Shown here: positions 1-13,780 of the stretch, piece after piece
Layout: every line of letters begins with the position of its first letter
Position numbering within the stretch: the first letter of the stretch is position 1
DNA from: Patagioenas fasciata
Lineage: Eukaryota > Chordata > Aves > Columbiformes > Columbidae
Direction: 5' to 3'
NCBI RefSeq assembly: GCF_037038585.1
Contig: NC_092521.1
Location: forward strand, 110,820,605 to 110,884,604
Length of the DNA: 64,000 nt
Program-made: the position numbers and the translations under genes
Notes under the pieces: generated by a model
What the model saw: the letters and a program-made list of their open reading frames with translations, nothing else
The model's database searches: none
Told to the model about the DNA's origin: nothing

Positions 1-1429
1 GGAGGATGGGAACCTGTGGAAGCCCCAGTCTTTTCCTGCACACTTCCAGGCATTACCCTACAAATGCAGTACTCACCTGGGTTGTTTGAAAGTGTGAGAG
101 GGAGGAATAGTGAGAAAATTAATGTCATCATTACTTATTTGACCACACCAGCTGAGGGCTGCTGTACAGCACTGTGCTTCGCTTGGTTTTGATGTTCTGC
201 TTGTTGCTTGTTGCTGAGTGAGCTCAGCAGAGATACCTCTCCTGAACTTCTTGGACCTCATCAAAGTAGCACAGTTCCTGCTTAAAAATGCTGTGTCTGT
301 AGCTTGGCACAATCCTGTTTTACTCCAGGGGTGGGTTTCCTGGTCATTCATACTATCCATGGTCAGCATGTCAGACATCTGTCAGTGTCAGAGCTCTCTT
401 CTGGAACAAATCCATTGGTATTCCCAAGGGGAAACGTAGGTGTTGTCAACCATGTAGTTCACTGCAGTGTTTGCTACAGACAGACAGGGTAGATGTGGAA
501 GACACCAAATGTATTTCCTTTAAGGACAGCAGTTCAGCATTGTTCCAGGTTAGGCAGTAGCATTATTTGTGCTCTCACATACGCTTTTGCTAGAGCACAC
601 AACAATTTTTTCCAACATTTTAATGTTTTTGACCCAGCACTGCTCTGCTGGACTGCAGCATACACCTGTTAAGATCGTTCATACTTGGAACTTAAAAAAA
701 CCCCCACCAAGCTCACACATAGAAAATAACAACTGTTATCTACAGGTTCATGAGAGTCTACGTGACCTGAGTGTTACACAGCCTGGCTGCAGCCAGCACA
801 CTCAGGAGGGAGCAAGCTCTTAACAGTGTGATCATGAGCTGTCCTGCAAAAACGGGCCTGTGGGCAAGTGCCCACTGTACAGGCCTGGTGAGAATGGCCA
901 CGAGGTAATGAAGGTCTTCTATTCCCCATTTAACAGAAGGGTGCAGACTGACTCAGCAAGAGAACATACTCGGAGTATGTGAAAAACAAGTCTCACAAGT
1001 CATGGGGAAAAAGCTTTCAGTACAGAACTGTTAGACAGAAGAAGCAGGCAGAGGAGATGGGACACAAGCACTATCACCACCATCTTCTTGTCTTCTCTCT
1101 GCTTCTCTGGATGAAACATGATGGGTTAGGCAGTTTTTTTGATACACCTAGTGGATCAGGCCCTTCTGGTAGTGAAGTGGCATGCCATTTCTCAATCCTA
1201 GGGCGGCAGGCACCAAGCTGTTCAGTGCTATGAGGTCAGAAGTGCTTCTGAGCACACCCAAAAGAAGAACTGGAGGTTTCTGGCGAACGTCAGCATTAGA
1301 AAACACAAATGTCACAATCTGGAGTCTCTTCACCCTCCAGGCTTTGGTGCATGACTATAGCTTTAGGATCATGACAGACCCTGCCCTTATGGTCTTTCCT
1401 ATGGTCACACAAGAAACAAGCCTCAGGCC

Positions 1430-1556
1430 CACTAGACCAGGGATCTAGTTTAGGACTAAACTGTTACATTACAAAAATTACATTTGGCCCTTTGAAGGCA
1501 ACCACAAGGCTGATGTGGCCCCCGGTGAAAATGAGTATGGCAACCCTGCACTAGAC
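1430..1556. mobile_element. Non-autonomous hAT DNA transposon (MITE) with 8-bp target duplication
   Basis: A 111-bp element at 1438-1548 begins CAGGG and ends CCCTG, and is flanked by a perfect 8-bp direct repeat CACTAGAC (1430-1437 and 1549-1556). An 8-bp duplication and CAGGG ends are hallmarks of hAT elements. The right half (ggccctttgaaggc, then gatgtggcccccggtgaa) carries the well-known hAT/Charlie-type terminal sequence, seen inverted as caccgggggccacatc. It has no coding capacity; it is an internally deleted copy moved by an autonomous relative. Confidence 0.8.
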
Positions 1557-4500
1557 TGTGAGCTACGTCTCCCATCAGTTGTGTGCTCCAGGCATGGACA
1601 ACACTTAAGGGCAATGGGGGACTAGAATGAACAAGTTCTTTACCTTTGAGGGGAAAGAAGTGCCTTTCATGCTCCGCAAAGGTACTCATGCAGGGATGTC
1701 CCCAGTCCGCCAGTAGCAAGGCCAAAAGGGTGGAGATGAAGATGCCATCACTATTGCAATGGCTCCACTGGCTTCAGGCTGGGGCACCTGACATGACGAT
1801 GTTGAGTCATAGCAATATTTAATCTTGTGTTGCCACATGTGATGAAACAGGCCTGATCCATTGTTACACTGTCGGTAATTCTGATGCTGAAAATTACTGC
1901 AGCCTTCGTCTGAAAATGAAACTCAAATTAGCACAGTAACTGTCCAACAACTATTGCAACTGTTGGCTGACTTCACGTGCATAATTTATCACTTTCGTAC
2001 TTTCTTTCTTTCTTCCAGTCTAGTAAATGATTTTTACTGAATTTTTAGAAATGTACTTCCTGCACCGCTCCACAATTCACCACCTTCTCTGGCTTTTACA
2101 AAAAGTAAGGCAGGGATAAAAAACAAAACAAAAAAACCCTAGGCAACTCACTGCTGTTTTGAATTTGGCATTCAGAACAACAAATACATCCAAACGATTT
2201 TTGCTTTACAGTTAGTCATTTGTAGTAACCTGCAATTAAAAGACTCAGCATTTGTCCTCACCTCTTTCTGAAATTACATTTTCCACTTCCGAGGCCCTGG
2301 CCTGAGGCCGTGGATTTTTGAAGCAATCATGCCTTGTTAATTAATGCTTAAGATGAATGTTGCAACTTTTAACACAGTGTGTTGCTGAGTAAACATCCAT
2401 AAATGCCTGGTACCAAAAAAGAATACAAAAAGTAAAAGGCTTTTACTGGAAGCTGCAGGTTTTGCAGGCATTATCCTTACAGCTCCCAGCTGCAGTACGT
2501 TTGGTTACCCCTCCTTTTATACTTCTGGATGGGGATGACTGCCACACTCAAAAAAACCAGAGGAAAATAAATACCACATCTCATCTGTCAGTTCTTTGTG
2601 CCACTGACTCATCACCCCAGAAAGCTAGCTGGGAACGATTAGCTCATACCAAGAGGGAGGAGACCAATCTTTGACAAATGATCTGTAGTTGTAACACGAT
2701 CAGTGTCATTTTGGATTTTTGCAAAAGGGCAGGAGGAAAAGGGATGGACTGGGAGCAGAGGAAGAGGTAAAAATGGAAGATGAAGGAGCAAGTATGTTAG
2801 AAGTTCCCTTTCCCTTTCATATCCCTTTGTTTGTCCTGAGTCTACCTTTTCTCTGTGTAAGCCATAGTTTCCAATCTTACACAGTTGGTTTTATCTGTGA
2901 TAGCAACTCCTCCTGTAGGGGGCTTCTGTATGTGACACCGCATGCTCCTCAGTAGCATTATCTGAACCTCTCCTTGAGGCATTTTTTGGTGCTTTAGAAA
3001 TTAAGTAACTGTATCGTCCCTTTCTAACATAAGTCTGTAGCAAATGAAAAGGCAAGTGGGAAAATCTGCAACTTTAATCACCTAGGAAGGGGAAAGGGGG
3101 CCTGGGTTGAGGTTGTCTCCTTGATTTAGCTATCTGGCTTGGGCATTCCAATCCTGATTCAGACCTTTTGACAGACACACCTCATGCCTAACATTTCCCA
3201 ACCAGTTGGCACGAGGCAGCTGCCTCCTCACCTGGGACTGCTAAGAGAGGCAAAGTGGGAAAATACATGATTTTGTGAGTGGGCTTTGTGAAAAGTGGCA
3301 GGGGTATCACACTGCACTAACCCTATACTGCATCCACTAGGCTGGTACATCCCCCTTCTGATCTGATCTCTTAGTGCTGTTTCTCATACACTGAAGCCTT
3401 TCCTGGTCCAGCAGAGACCAGTAACAAAATCCGAAACAAATCAATTGGAACAAGAATAGAATACTACTTTAGACTAGATCCCCAGTCCCTTTTTTTTCCC
3501 CCCCTCTCCTTTTCGATCTCCCAGAGGAAACAAGGGAATTCCCAATCCAGCACACAACTAGCAGGTTGACAAACCAACTTTGGAGCTGGCGGTTTGGGTT
3601 TTGTTACCCTTTTATGTTCATTCTGTTCAGAAGAAACCAAAACCCAAAGAGCTCCTGGAAGAGCTTCATGTGTCTGATTCTGCAATTAAGTGTGAAAACG
3701 GAACCTCCCACATAATCTTACCTTTCTGGAAGTGAAGTTCAGGCTTTAAGGAAGATTAGTAAGGGAAACATTCAGCACTAGTCATACTCATTTGGGTAAC
3801 AGGCAAGTTTCTGCCTGTGCTCACTTCTAGTATTCATTATGAATGTGTATTAGTGACTTCCTAAGCAGTAATCCCAGCTGAATAATAAATGAAGTATTGC
3901 ATTCTGCTGTAATAGTTTCCTGTTCTTTTAGTGTTGTTTGTATACTATCAACAGCATGCTGATACATTAACTGGGTGCCTAGAGCTTGGCTATTTTATTA
4001 TCCTTTGCTTTAGTTATCTGCCCAGATTGCTGATCCTAAAAGTGTTAAGCTGATTTTTAGATGATTTTGCTGTTGAAGCACAGTGGTTTTGAATTATTTT
4101 GTTGTTGTTGTTTATTGGCTCCTTTAAAAGTCTTCCAATAAAGATTAAGACCTCTTTGTGCTAAGTTTAAGTCTCCTCAAAATAGCTTGCTTGCATTTTT
4201 TCTGTTGATTTTTCACAGATTCCTTAGAAGACATAGGTCCAGAAAGCACTACTGCAGGCTACAGTGTTCTTCAGTTACACTTTATGTTAAACATGACACA
4301 GATCGTTCAGCATTTTGCTGAACTGAAGCATTACCAAATCCCATGGAATGGAAAATGCTTTGTGAGTAAAAGCAGTGTGTTTTTCAAAAACTGCTTAATC
4401 GTAAACAGATCATTCAAATGGAGTGTAATAAAGACGCTACTATAGCTGATGAAAAGATTTTGTTTAACTTCAGTGGGCTCTCAGACAGGTGGAGATAATA

Positions 4501-7308
4501 TACTTGCCCGTGCTAACAGCATTCATTTAGCTGTGTTTTATTTAGCTGTGTTTCATTTCCTAGACTGAGAATTAGATTTCCTTCTCTGTTGTTTGTATAG
4601 AAAGACTCAAACTACTCCAGAAGATCGTGTGGGACCCAGTGCGTTTAGAAGAAGGAGCTGCATTTGAATAGAAGATACCTCCCAACTTCATGTTCAGCCA
4701 TTTAGCTTTATTCAAAATAAGCATCCTTACCATACTTTTGAGCTGATGCCCTACAATGGACTGTGCTAGTGTACTGCACACCCTGCCTTGCTGCAATGAG
4801 GGACCATAAAAGAGCCTACATAAAGAGCAAGAAGCTGTCTCACGTGCCAGCTCACACACATGTGTGCATGTGTTCGCACTGGTGAGCATGTATATTAAGC
4901 CATTCAAGTTTATACACCTAAGGCTAGAAATGTTTATCTTTTTTTTCCTCTTGACTCCATTCCCAGCTTATTCAAATCCTGTCCCCACACTTAACGTACT
5001 TTGTTCTTACATTGCCTACTTTGAAGTCTAGGGACCTGAAGTGGGCACGCTCCCAGCACCCTCAGTTGTCTCTGGACCAGACTTCAACTAGTACTTTTTA
5101 TCTAGAGGACATTTTGAAAGACATTTGACTGTAGCCTTCCACGGGCATTTCATAAGGATCAGGACTTGTAAAGAAGCAAGCAGAGGCACAGCAGTTTGAT
5201 CAAAAGCACAGTCACCTAAGTATCAGGGATGAGGGTAAAGTTTAGACATCTGACTTCATACTTGCACCAGAGCATAATTTGCTGGCTTTGTTTTGTCTTT
5301 TGCTCTTTCTTCTCCTTACTTCTTCACTGTTAGAATTGAAGTGGCCAAGGTAATTTATGCTCCAAATTCCTTCTCTTGTTCTGAAACCAGCAATGAATAC
5401 TTTCTCTTAAGGTGTCACATGCTACAGTTTTTTTCCCTGGGAGCATGGGATAGGTAGAAAAAAAGCTCCATTAGTGACCCTTTTGCTATGTAACCTTTCC
5501 TTAAAATGTCAGCAACTGAGCTTCCACAGAGAGAACAACAAATATTGAAAGAGGAATGTGAAGGACATTATGAGAGAAGAAAGCAAGAAAAGGGATCTGC
5601 TCAGACAAGTTTCTTGGGCAAGGTGATGTAATATGTACTGTAGAAAATCCTAAGCGGTTGACATAACTTTCTTTCTAAGTAGCTGTGGCTGCCAGCACAC
5701 AGGGAGGAACAAAACATACAGCTGGGAATACAGCTGAGCAGATTGTTTTGTCCAAAAGAAATATAGTAGGTGTAAAACTTGTTTTCAAAAGATGTCATTG
5801 AAGCTTAATTGGAAAGTGTCTTATGAATTAAGGCTGAGCGACCAGTGTTGAAAGTCTCATTTCTGTTGGGGCTGTTCATGTTGATGCTGTAACATTAACT
5901 TCTGCATGCTGGGAGTACTCAAGAGGCTGCTGTTGGGATGCCACAACATGCAGTTCTGTTATAAACTTGCAGTCTTGTTCCTACAATTTGCGAATGTTTG
6001 ACAAGCTTTTTAACAGCTGTCTTGAAAATTCCCTGGCTTTGTATTGACTGACTTGCACATATTTCAGCTTGTTTTCCTACAGAAGTGAGACTTACCTGCC
6101 TGCGTGTTGTGCATGTGTCTGCATCTGTGTATGTACAGTTTGGGACCCTGCCTCTCTGTTGTACGAGACCTGACTGACAGCCACAGGGTCTTTGAGATAT
6201 TGAAGATACTAGAATTTTGTGGGAGCAGGTGTCTGGATACTGAAGAGGCTCTGAATCTTCTCTGTAGGGGAGAGGCTGCAGGGAACTGTGCTCTCAGTTG
6301 GCTTTGGAGACTCCAAGAGGCCCAAATCCAGAGGAAACCAGGTTTTCTTACTCCACTTCTCACAGAGTTTAAAGATCTTGACTGCAACCTGAAATGTTTC
6401 ATCTTTGAAGACACCAGTTCCTCTACTTTGTTCCTCCTGGTACATGTACAGAGCAAAATGCTGCATGTGCAGAGACTGGTAAACACAAAGTGGATAAACT
6501 ACTAAACAAAAAGTTCTAGCAGGTGGACTATTGTGGATTTATTCATTATTACCAACAGATGAAGAGCTGTGCAGGAAGAATGTCTATTATGAAAATTATA
6601 TTTAGTTGTAGTACTAAAATACATCATCTGTTACCTCCTTTTCACAAATACTGCTAGTGCTGTTCAGACAGCCAGCAAGCGTGGTTTCATGCAAAAGAGT
6701 GTGTGGTTATTTCTGTAAGGTTTTTGTGAATAAGACTGGACAAAGCTGCAGAAGATCCCTAATGTTTTTGATGGGACTACTGTTACGTCAAAATGCCATG
6801 TGCTTACTTCTCACTTTACTGTAAATTGGTTATAAGGAAAACACAGGCAGTAGGGCTGACAGTATGATTTTTTTTCATGGAGTGGGAAGGCAAAGGACCT
6901 CGTTGAATCCTTAAGAATGTCTGAATATTCTGCTTCTGCTACATACCCACTCTTTTGTATTTTCTTTTTTTTGTTCTAGGTGGTGTCTGGATAAGAACTG
7001 TCAGGAGAGCTTGAATAGCTGAATTGAAGCTACCAAGTGATAGTGATTTTGAGCCACTGTTTTACAGGAGTGGTACCTAAAAGCCTGCTGTTATGCTGAG
7101 TGCTTTACAGGACAAATAACACTCCCTTCTTCCTCAGCTACCCAAAAATCAAGCCATAGGTATTGAGCTTCAATCTGAATACGGTAAGTCAGTCCTCAGA
7201 AGCCTGCATACCTTGCATGATTAAGTTTAAAATAATTGTATTGTAGTTATCAACCTATCATACACTGTTTTAAACAAAGCCAGGGAAAAAATCACTGCAG
7301 TACAATCA

Positions 7309-7380
7309 AAGAATCATAGAATAGTTTGGGTTGGAAGGGACCTTCAAAGGTCATCTAGTCCAACCCCCAGTGTAGCTGAC
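7309..7380 (-). mobile_element. CR1 LINE 3'-end fragment
   Basis: The plus strand reads aatcatagaatagtttgggt then tggaagggaccttcaaaggt and catctagtccaaccccc, the reverse complement of the avian CR1 3' end. Only about 70 bases are recognisable. It is the classic 5'-truncated CR1 remnant. Confidence 0.85.
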
Positions 7381-7743
7381 ACATTGCCAGATCTCTCCCT
7401 GTTGTACTACAGCTGCAGTAAATTGGGTCTTGTTAGCTCATCCCAGCTCTGTGCTGATGTTGGGTTGGATTTCAAGAGCTCCCTCAGTTACAACAGTGCT
7501 GAGGCCAGAAAACTGCAGTAGATCTCTAGAAAAGCCCTGCCTGCTGCCAAAACCAGTCTTGCTTCTTGGCCATGACAAAAGCCTAAGATTTCTTTGTGCA
7601 ACTTCAGTTTACTTCCTAAAATGGAAAGTGCAGAAGATGTCTAAGCTGGCCAGTTGCTTAAGCAAATGAAGTGGTGGTCTACCTATTTTCCTAGGATAGA
7701 AAAATGAGATCAGAAAGTGATGTTACAGATCAAAGTGACAACT

Positions 7744-7870
7744 CTCTATCCCTAAAGATACAGTATCCCTAAAGGTTACTGTATCCCTAAAGAGACAGTA
7801 ACCTTTCAAAAACCTCTATCCAGGATACAGTATCCTTAAAGTGTCCCCCTAAAGTATACCTTTCAAAAAC
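7744..7870. repeat. Imperfect tandem duplication with nested 12-19 bp units
   Basis: Two successive units begin ctctatcc (7744 and 7814) and end acctttcaaaaac (7801-7813 and 7858-7870). Inside them the phrase tatccctaaag and variants recur at short spacing. It resembles a minisatellite with about 60-70 bp units; it is not part of a recognised element. Confidence 0.8.
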
Positions 7871-10465
7871 CTAGTCTTGGGTTTTGCTTGTAATTTGCTG
7901 GGCTGCTTTAAGAGAAAGTTTCCCCCAACTAAAACCTTGGTGACTAGAGAGATTGGGGAGGAAGGGCAGTGTAACTGGCTGCTCGCTTTCTGCATAGAGA
8001 TGAAAACCAGCTGGTTGCTTCAGTTGGCCTTTAGGCCAGCATTTGATAAAACTTTGCTCCTTTGCTGTTCTCACTACATCCTTTCTGGTGTCACACTCGC
8101 ATGCACAGTCCTTTCCCATTCCCTCATAACCTCCATGCATACTCTTGCGTCTTTATGAAAGTCTATTTGTGGCTTGAAAAGCTTGTATCTGAGAATGGTT
8201 GCTGCTTCAATATGAATTACTTCCCCTCCCCACCCCTAAACCAGTTGACATTTTTAGCTTCATGTTGTATAGCAGAGAGTACATTAAACATCAGGTCTGG
8301 CAGAAATGGGAAATAACAGGATGGAGCTACAGCTTTAGGTGCTGCAAACAGGCCAACTCTCCATATTAAAAATCAACCACTTTTTTGGTTTAAAGTGTGA
8401 ACATCCCATCAAAAAGCTACAGGAAATCTGTTTCCTGGGTGATGGAATGTATGCCTGCCTAGTTTGCTTCCTATTAGGATATTAACACTTTCTGCATCTG
8501 TAACTGCTGGTTATTGAAGGAAGAGCTTAACTCTCTACTAGAACTCTGGGACTAATTAAAACATTCCCATTAACGTTTAATGAGAAAGTTGTTACTTTCA
8601 CCAGTAAACTGGCTTATACTTTTAGTCCCATAAAGCACAAATAGCACATACTGAATCATAATTAACAAGCGGATTTAGGGAAGAGTGCAGTCAGAGGAGA
8701 GCAGCTTGCTCCTTAAGTTAAAAATAATTGGTTGGTTTCTTCTTGCTCTTCCCACCAGTACTGGATATTATATATGCTAACTAGCATTCATCTCTCAGCA
8801 AGGCATCCAGACCTTGTAGGGCCAGTTCTGTCTTCCAGTAAGACCTTTGCATCATAAAATGTCCCACACAAAAGATCCGCAGGGGAAAAGTCCCATGCTT
8901 GTAGGAACTTCCAAGGCAGGGTGTCGCACCGTTTGCTTGCCTAGCTGCTTGTCCTGGGTAGAGGAGAATGGCCTGTTAGAAAGAAATAGCCAGCACAAAA
9001 GGAGAAGAAGAAATGAGACACTCGAGGGTGTGTCTAAAGGATCTGAATATGGAGGGCAGGAAAGGAGGAAGTTTCGCTCTTCTTCTGTGCCTGCTTTGGG
9101 CAGGGGAGCGGGTCTGGTAAATTTTTGCTCTGTATATCTGTCAGCCAGTTCTGCTGTTGTACTCTGGTACTGAGTTATACCTCATTTAAAGTGATTTGAT
9201 TTACGCTGAAGAAGTGTCACATAAGGAATATAATGTTGGGAGAGTATGGGTTCTCATTAGTAGTGTTATAAACGTTAAAAAAGAATAATACCTCAGCCAT
9301 TTCACAATGAATTTACAGATAATATGGTAACAGAAGTGAATAGTGTGTTTTATTCCAAATGTTTCATTTAACAAAGATCAAACACACATCTGAACACTGT
9401 CACTTTGAGGCAAATTCCTAATCTGGCCTTGCTCTTGCTTATAGCTGTATAAATCAAGAATGACTCTAATGAAGTGAGCAAAATCATTACCCTTTATAAA
9501 ATTCAAAAAAGAGAGTCAGTCTTTTTGCCTCTTCAGCAAATCCCATTCTATTCAATACAAATACAACGGTACATTTAGATGCAATGCAGGAACAGAGCCA
9601 ATTGGTAAATAGTGTTCAGAGTTCTTGAATTGAATGTCCATCTGAGTACTCTTGAACACTGCAGCGCTATATCTTCTTTTCCTGCAAGGTAATCTAGTTT
9701 CTTTTCCCCAGAAATAATTATATTTCCTTTTTGTAGACAGAGGCTACATGAAACACATAGTTGTCTTCTGAGCAAAAACCTCAAAGACCACGGCTTGTAT
9801 AATATATATATTAAAAAAATGACAACCCACAAACTTTTGTTTTGAACTTAAATGCAGTTTTTGAGTCTATCAGCATTTTTAATTCCATACCAGTTTTCTG
9901 CATAGTGGAAAATATACAGCCTTGGGAGGGTAACAATTGTCATATGTCATTAAAAAACAAATTATCTAGGCAAGTAATTTTTTCCATTATGAAAATGGCT
10001 TGTCATATGTTAGTTAAATGAATTAATCACATAGTACACCTTTCACAACCTCAAAGACTTAGATTATGGCCCATACGTTCCCACATGTAGCAATAGCAGC
10101 TCTCTTCTTCGTATGTACACCACTATCACTCGACAGTTTCTGTTATGTTTTATTCATATGTAATCATAAATCACTTACAAATCAGTCCAAAGCCTAAAAC
10201 TAACCAGACCAGTTCATATTTCTAGTGTGAGCCAGTCTATTTGCACCTCTCTCAGGATTAAAGCATTTCTTGTTGTGATATGGAAAGTTTCCAGGTACGT
10301 GGTGTTCAACAGGGAAAGATGACAGCATGACATTTTAGAAGTATGCAGGGAGACAGGAGGAAAAGCAACAGGGACAGAAAAGCATATTTGCTTTTGACTC
10401 ACCCAGGAGAAGAAAGTCAACTGAGCAATAGCTACCCAATTCATCCTTTGATTTAGCACTCTGCT

Positions 10466-10845
10466 TTCTGGGATTGTTCAGAGCAGGGAAGGCTCAAGGG
10501 AGATCTCATTAATATATGTAAATACCTGAAGGGGGAGTGTGAAGAAGAGGGAGCCAAGTTCTTTCCAGCAGTGCCCACTGGTGAGACCAGAGGCAATGGA
10601 CACACACTGAAACACAGGAGGTTCCTTCTGAACATCAGGAAACACTTTTTTACTGTGAGGGTGACTAAGTGCTGGCACAGGTTGCCCAGGGAGGATTTGG
10701 AGTCCCCATCCTTGGAGATACTCAAAAGCTGTCTGGACATGGTCCTGGACAACTGGCTGCAGGTGACCCCATTTGAGCAGGAGGATTGGACAAAGTGACA
10801 TCCAGAGGTCTCTTCTGATCTCAGCCCTTTTGTGATACTGTGATG
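10466..10845 (+). mobile_element. CR1 LINE 3' fragment
   Basis: Same-strand CR1 3' region: ctcattaatatatgtaaata, then gaacacaggaggttccttct-like sequence, then ggttgcccagggaggatttggag and a degraded terminal tctgatctcagcccttttg. Decayed pieces of the reverse transcriptase C-terminus (HRLPREDLESPSLEILK-like) are readable in 10571-10798. It is 5' truncated and broken by stops and frameshifts. Confidence 0.88.
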
Positions 10846-13762
10846 CCACTTTGGTTTCCTGTCAGTGAGAAAGTCAGGCACCTAATTTTCTTGGTGGCTC
10901 CCTTCAGTCAGGAACAGCAAATTTTAGAAGTGCAAAGGATCTCCAGCAGCCAGGAGCTCTGGAAGGACTTCGAACATGCATGTAGAGTTTGCAGGGGGAA
11001 GGAATTAAATGGTTTTGGGGTCAGGATGGGCAACCTTACATCTGGCAAATTAATAGAAAAAAAACCAGGAGTGCAAGAATTACATATTACTTCCACTTCA
11101 GTCACTCCAAATAACATTCCTGTCCTTTTTTTTCAAGGAAGGAGAGCTGTGACATAACTAATAAATATACTTCTAAGTATCACCTGATGACTACAGCTTT
11201 GTGCCAGTGGCACTGGGAGCACAGGAGGGATGATGAGAACTACTGTGAAAGGACTTGTCATGAGCAAAAGCAAAGCAGAAAAATCTGGATGCCTGAATTT
11301 AATGACGTTTATTTTCAGTGCAGACTACTGAGGCCTCGGTGGTTTCTGGAGTTATAACTATGTTTTTCAGACTGATTTACCATGTCATTCTCCTGCACAG
11401 GATGAAGATGAGCACATCAAGAGGTGCTTAGGTCCAGGAGCTTTGCGGTGGCGGTTGCTGGTGCCCCAAACTGCAACACTTAGCTCCGACCATAGACAAG
11501 AATCCCAGACTTTGGGGCTGCACTGTGATCACGGTGAGGGAAACATAGGAAAAGGGATGACACACCTCCTCCATCTCCTGTGACTATCTAGTCTTCTTGA
11601 ATGCCCGCTCTCTGACATGCTAAGAAATAGGTGAACTGGACTTAATGTAGTGGAGGGCAGCAGAAAAGGTTAGAAGACAAATTAAGCACCAGGCTCAACA
11701 CGGCCCTTTCTCACCTTCCTGGAATGGCTTCCCATCAGCATGGCAAGACAAGGTGGCAATTTTGTTTTCTACCTTAAGTGCATTTAGCAAAAGGACATGG
11801 TAGAGGAGGCCGAAACTTTCACAAACATGAACGCTATAATGCTAAGCTGAGTTCAAGCAAAGGTACAGTACTTTCAAACCATACCTGGCACATTAGGGCA
11901 ACCCTGACAAGCAAGATACAGAAGTGCAATTTCAGCTTTAATGTTGAAGTAGCAAGTTTCTGTTTGTCATGTTGAAAAAACAGCATCTTGCCAAGTTAAA
12001 AAGAAGGCACTTTTTCATACTCTGCAATAGACAATCCTATTATCAAATAATAACGTCTTCATCTTTTGATAGTGCTGTTGGAAGGGGAGAAGGAGCTCTT
12101 TTCACATCTTGCTGTGTTCTGCTTCCACTTTTAATAAACACAAGTGCCCGCAGCTGAAAAGCTCTGTGCTAGAGTGCCCAGGTTTCTCTAACAGAGACCT
12201 CAGAAAAGCAGTGCTGGGGTTAACATACTGTTTTACCCAGGCGTATACAAGTGTATTGCAGGAGGCACTATGCAAATAGTGTTCACAGAGTTTATAATTT
12301 CCTGTTGGAACAGCAAAGAAAAGAAGGTCATTGATTTAAACCAGAGAATACAAATGATTTCCTGCCCACAAAGCTGCCAAATGCTTGGAGTTATTGATTT
12401 TTTTTTCTTCCCTGCTGCTAACCAAACATTTCTGGTCCTGTCACGGGCATCATCAGCTTATTGACTAAGTAAACATAACCCATTAAGCTGAACATTTTAA
12501 AAATAATAGAAAACAACAGTGACTACAGTAAAAAAAAAAAAAAGAGAGGAAAAACAGTTCCTGAAGTTAATTAACTTTTATGTAGATTCAAGTTTCTGGA
12601 ATTTAGTCTTGCATCCAAAAGAGAGAGAAAGGAATAAATTGAAAGACTGTGGGGAGAGAGAAAGAAAAAAATAATAAAAAAAAAGCCCTTTCCTAAAGAA
12701 GCCAAAAAGTGAATGGTGCAGGGAGGTGTGTACTTCGAATTTTAAGACCCTAAGGAAAGAAAAAAATATTGCAAAATTTAGATCGAAAGGGTAAAAAGGT
12801 ATGGCAGCAGCATGGTAAAGACGTGCTTTTATTTACTTATTAGCAGCAGGAGGTCTGTGCTGTTGTCTAAATATTTTTTTTTTGAAGCCAGAGTTGAGCA
12901 CAGCTGATGCCTGGCCTTGGAACATGTCAGTTTGAAGATGACACGTACAGTATTAATAAATGTAGAACAATACTTGCTGTCAAGTTGGTTACAAGGCAGT
13001 ACTTCACTGAAGGGGGCCTGACAATGTCAAAAAGCATTAGACCAAAGCCAGCAAATGCTTTATACAGTACAGCTGAACCCAAAGGATGAATTGATGCCCT
13101 GGATCTGACTTTAAGGCATCTGTCTGCTCTGGAGAGCATGTGTTTGTCTGATGATGCAGGGAAACAAGTTGCTTTTCTCTCCTCCTTCAACCATCTGCCT
13201 ACACACGAAAGGCAAGGAGAAAGACACCAGAGAACGAACCGCAGTGTGTTGTAAATGGACAGGGATGCCTTGGAGACAAAATAATCTTCAGAAGTAGGAG
13301 CACAGGCTCAGGAGAGGTGTTCAGAGGCTGCTGTGAACAGCAGGGAGATGGCTGCCAGGCTGGGACCCTGCAGAGAGGGCTGTCCTTCCCCTGGGGCTGG
13401 CTGTTGCAGGTGCAGCTGCTGGCTTCTTTGGTCAAGATCCTTGCCGTCTTTTGGTGTGAGAGCTATAGCAGCAAGAGATGAGGTGGTGGGAAGAGACACC
13501 ACGAGAGAAGTAAACAAGCAGATTACAAAGTGATGAAAAATAAGGATATCAGCCTTCTACAGTGACTTAGAAGAAGGTGTGACCAATTGCTTCCACCCCC
13601 TCACCCTCATGCCTGTCACAGAAGAACACTAATAAGGCAGGTAGTCACAGATTATTAATGACCTGTTAACAGCTTCTTTAATTGCCAATAAGTGCCAACT
13701 GTGGCTGTTGTAATTATTCTGCTGGTCCTGAAACACATTCTGTGCCAGGCTGCAAAATACCC

Positions 13763-13780
13763 TTTTTTTTTTTTTTTTTT
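13763..13780. repeat. Poly-T tract (18 T)
   Basis: Homopolymer. Comparable A or T tracts lie at 12530-12543, 14227-14241, 22739-22757, 44891-44906, 48986-49002 and 54890-54904. None has an attached SINE or retrocopy body that I recognise. Confidence 0.9.

Noticed and set aside
10453-10881. Minus-strand frames of 123-142 codons
   Set aside because: They are antisense readings of a CR1 fragment.
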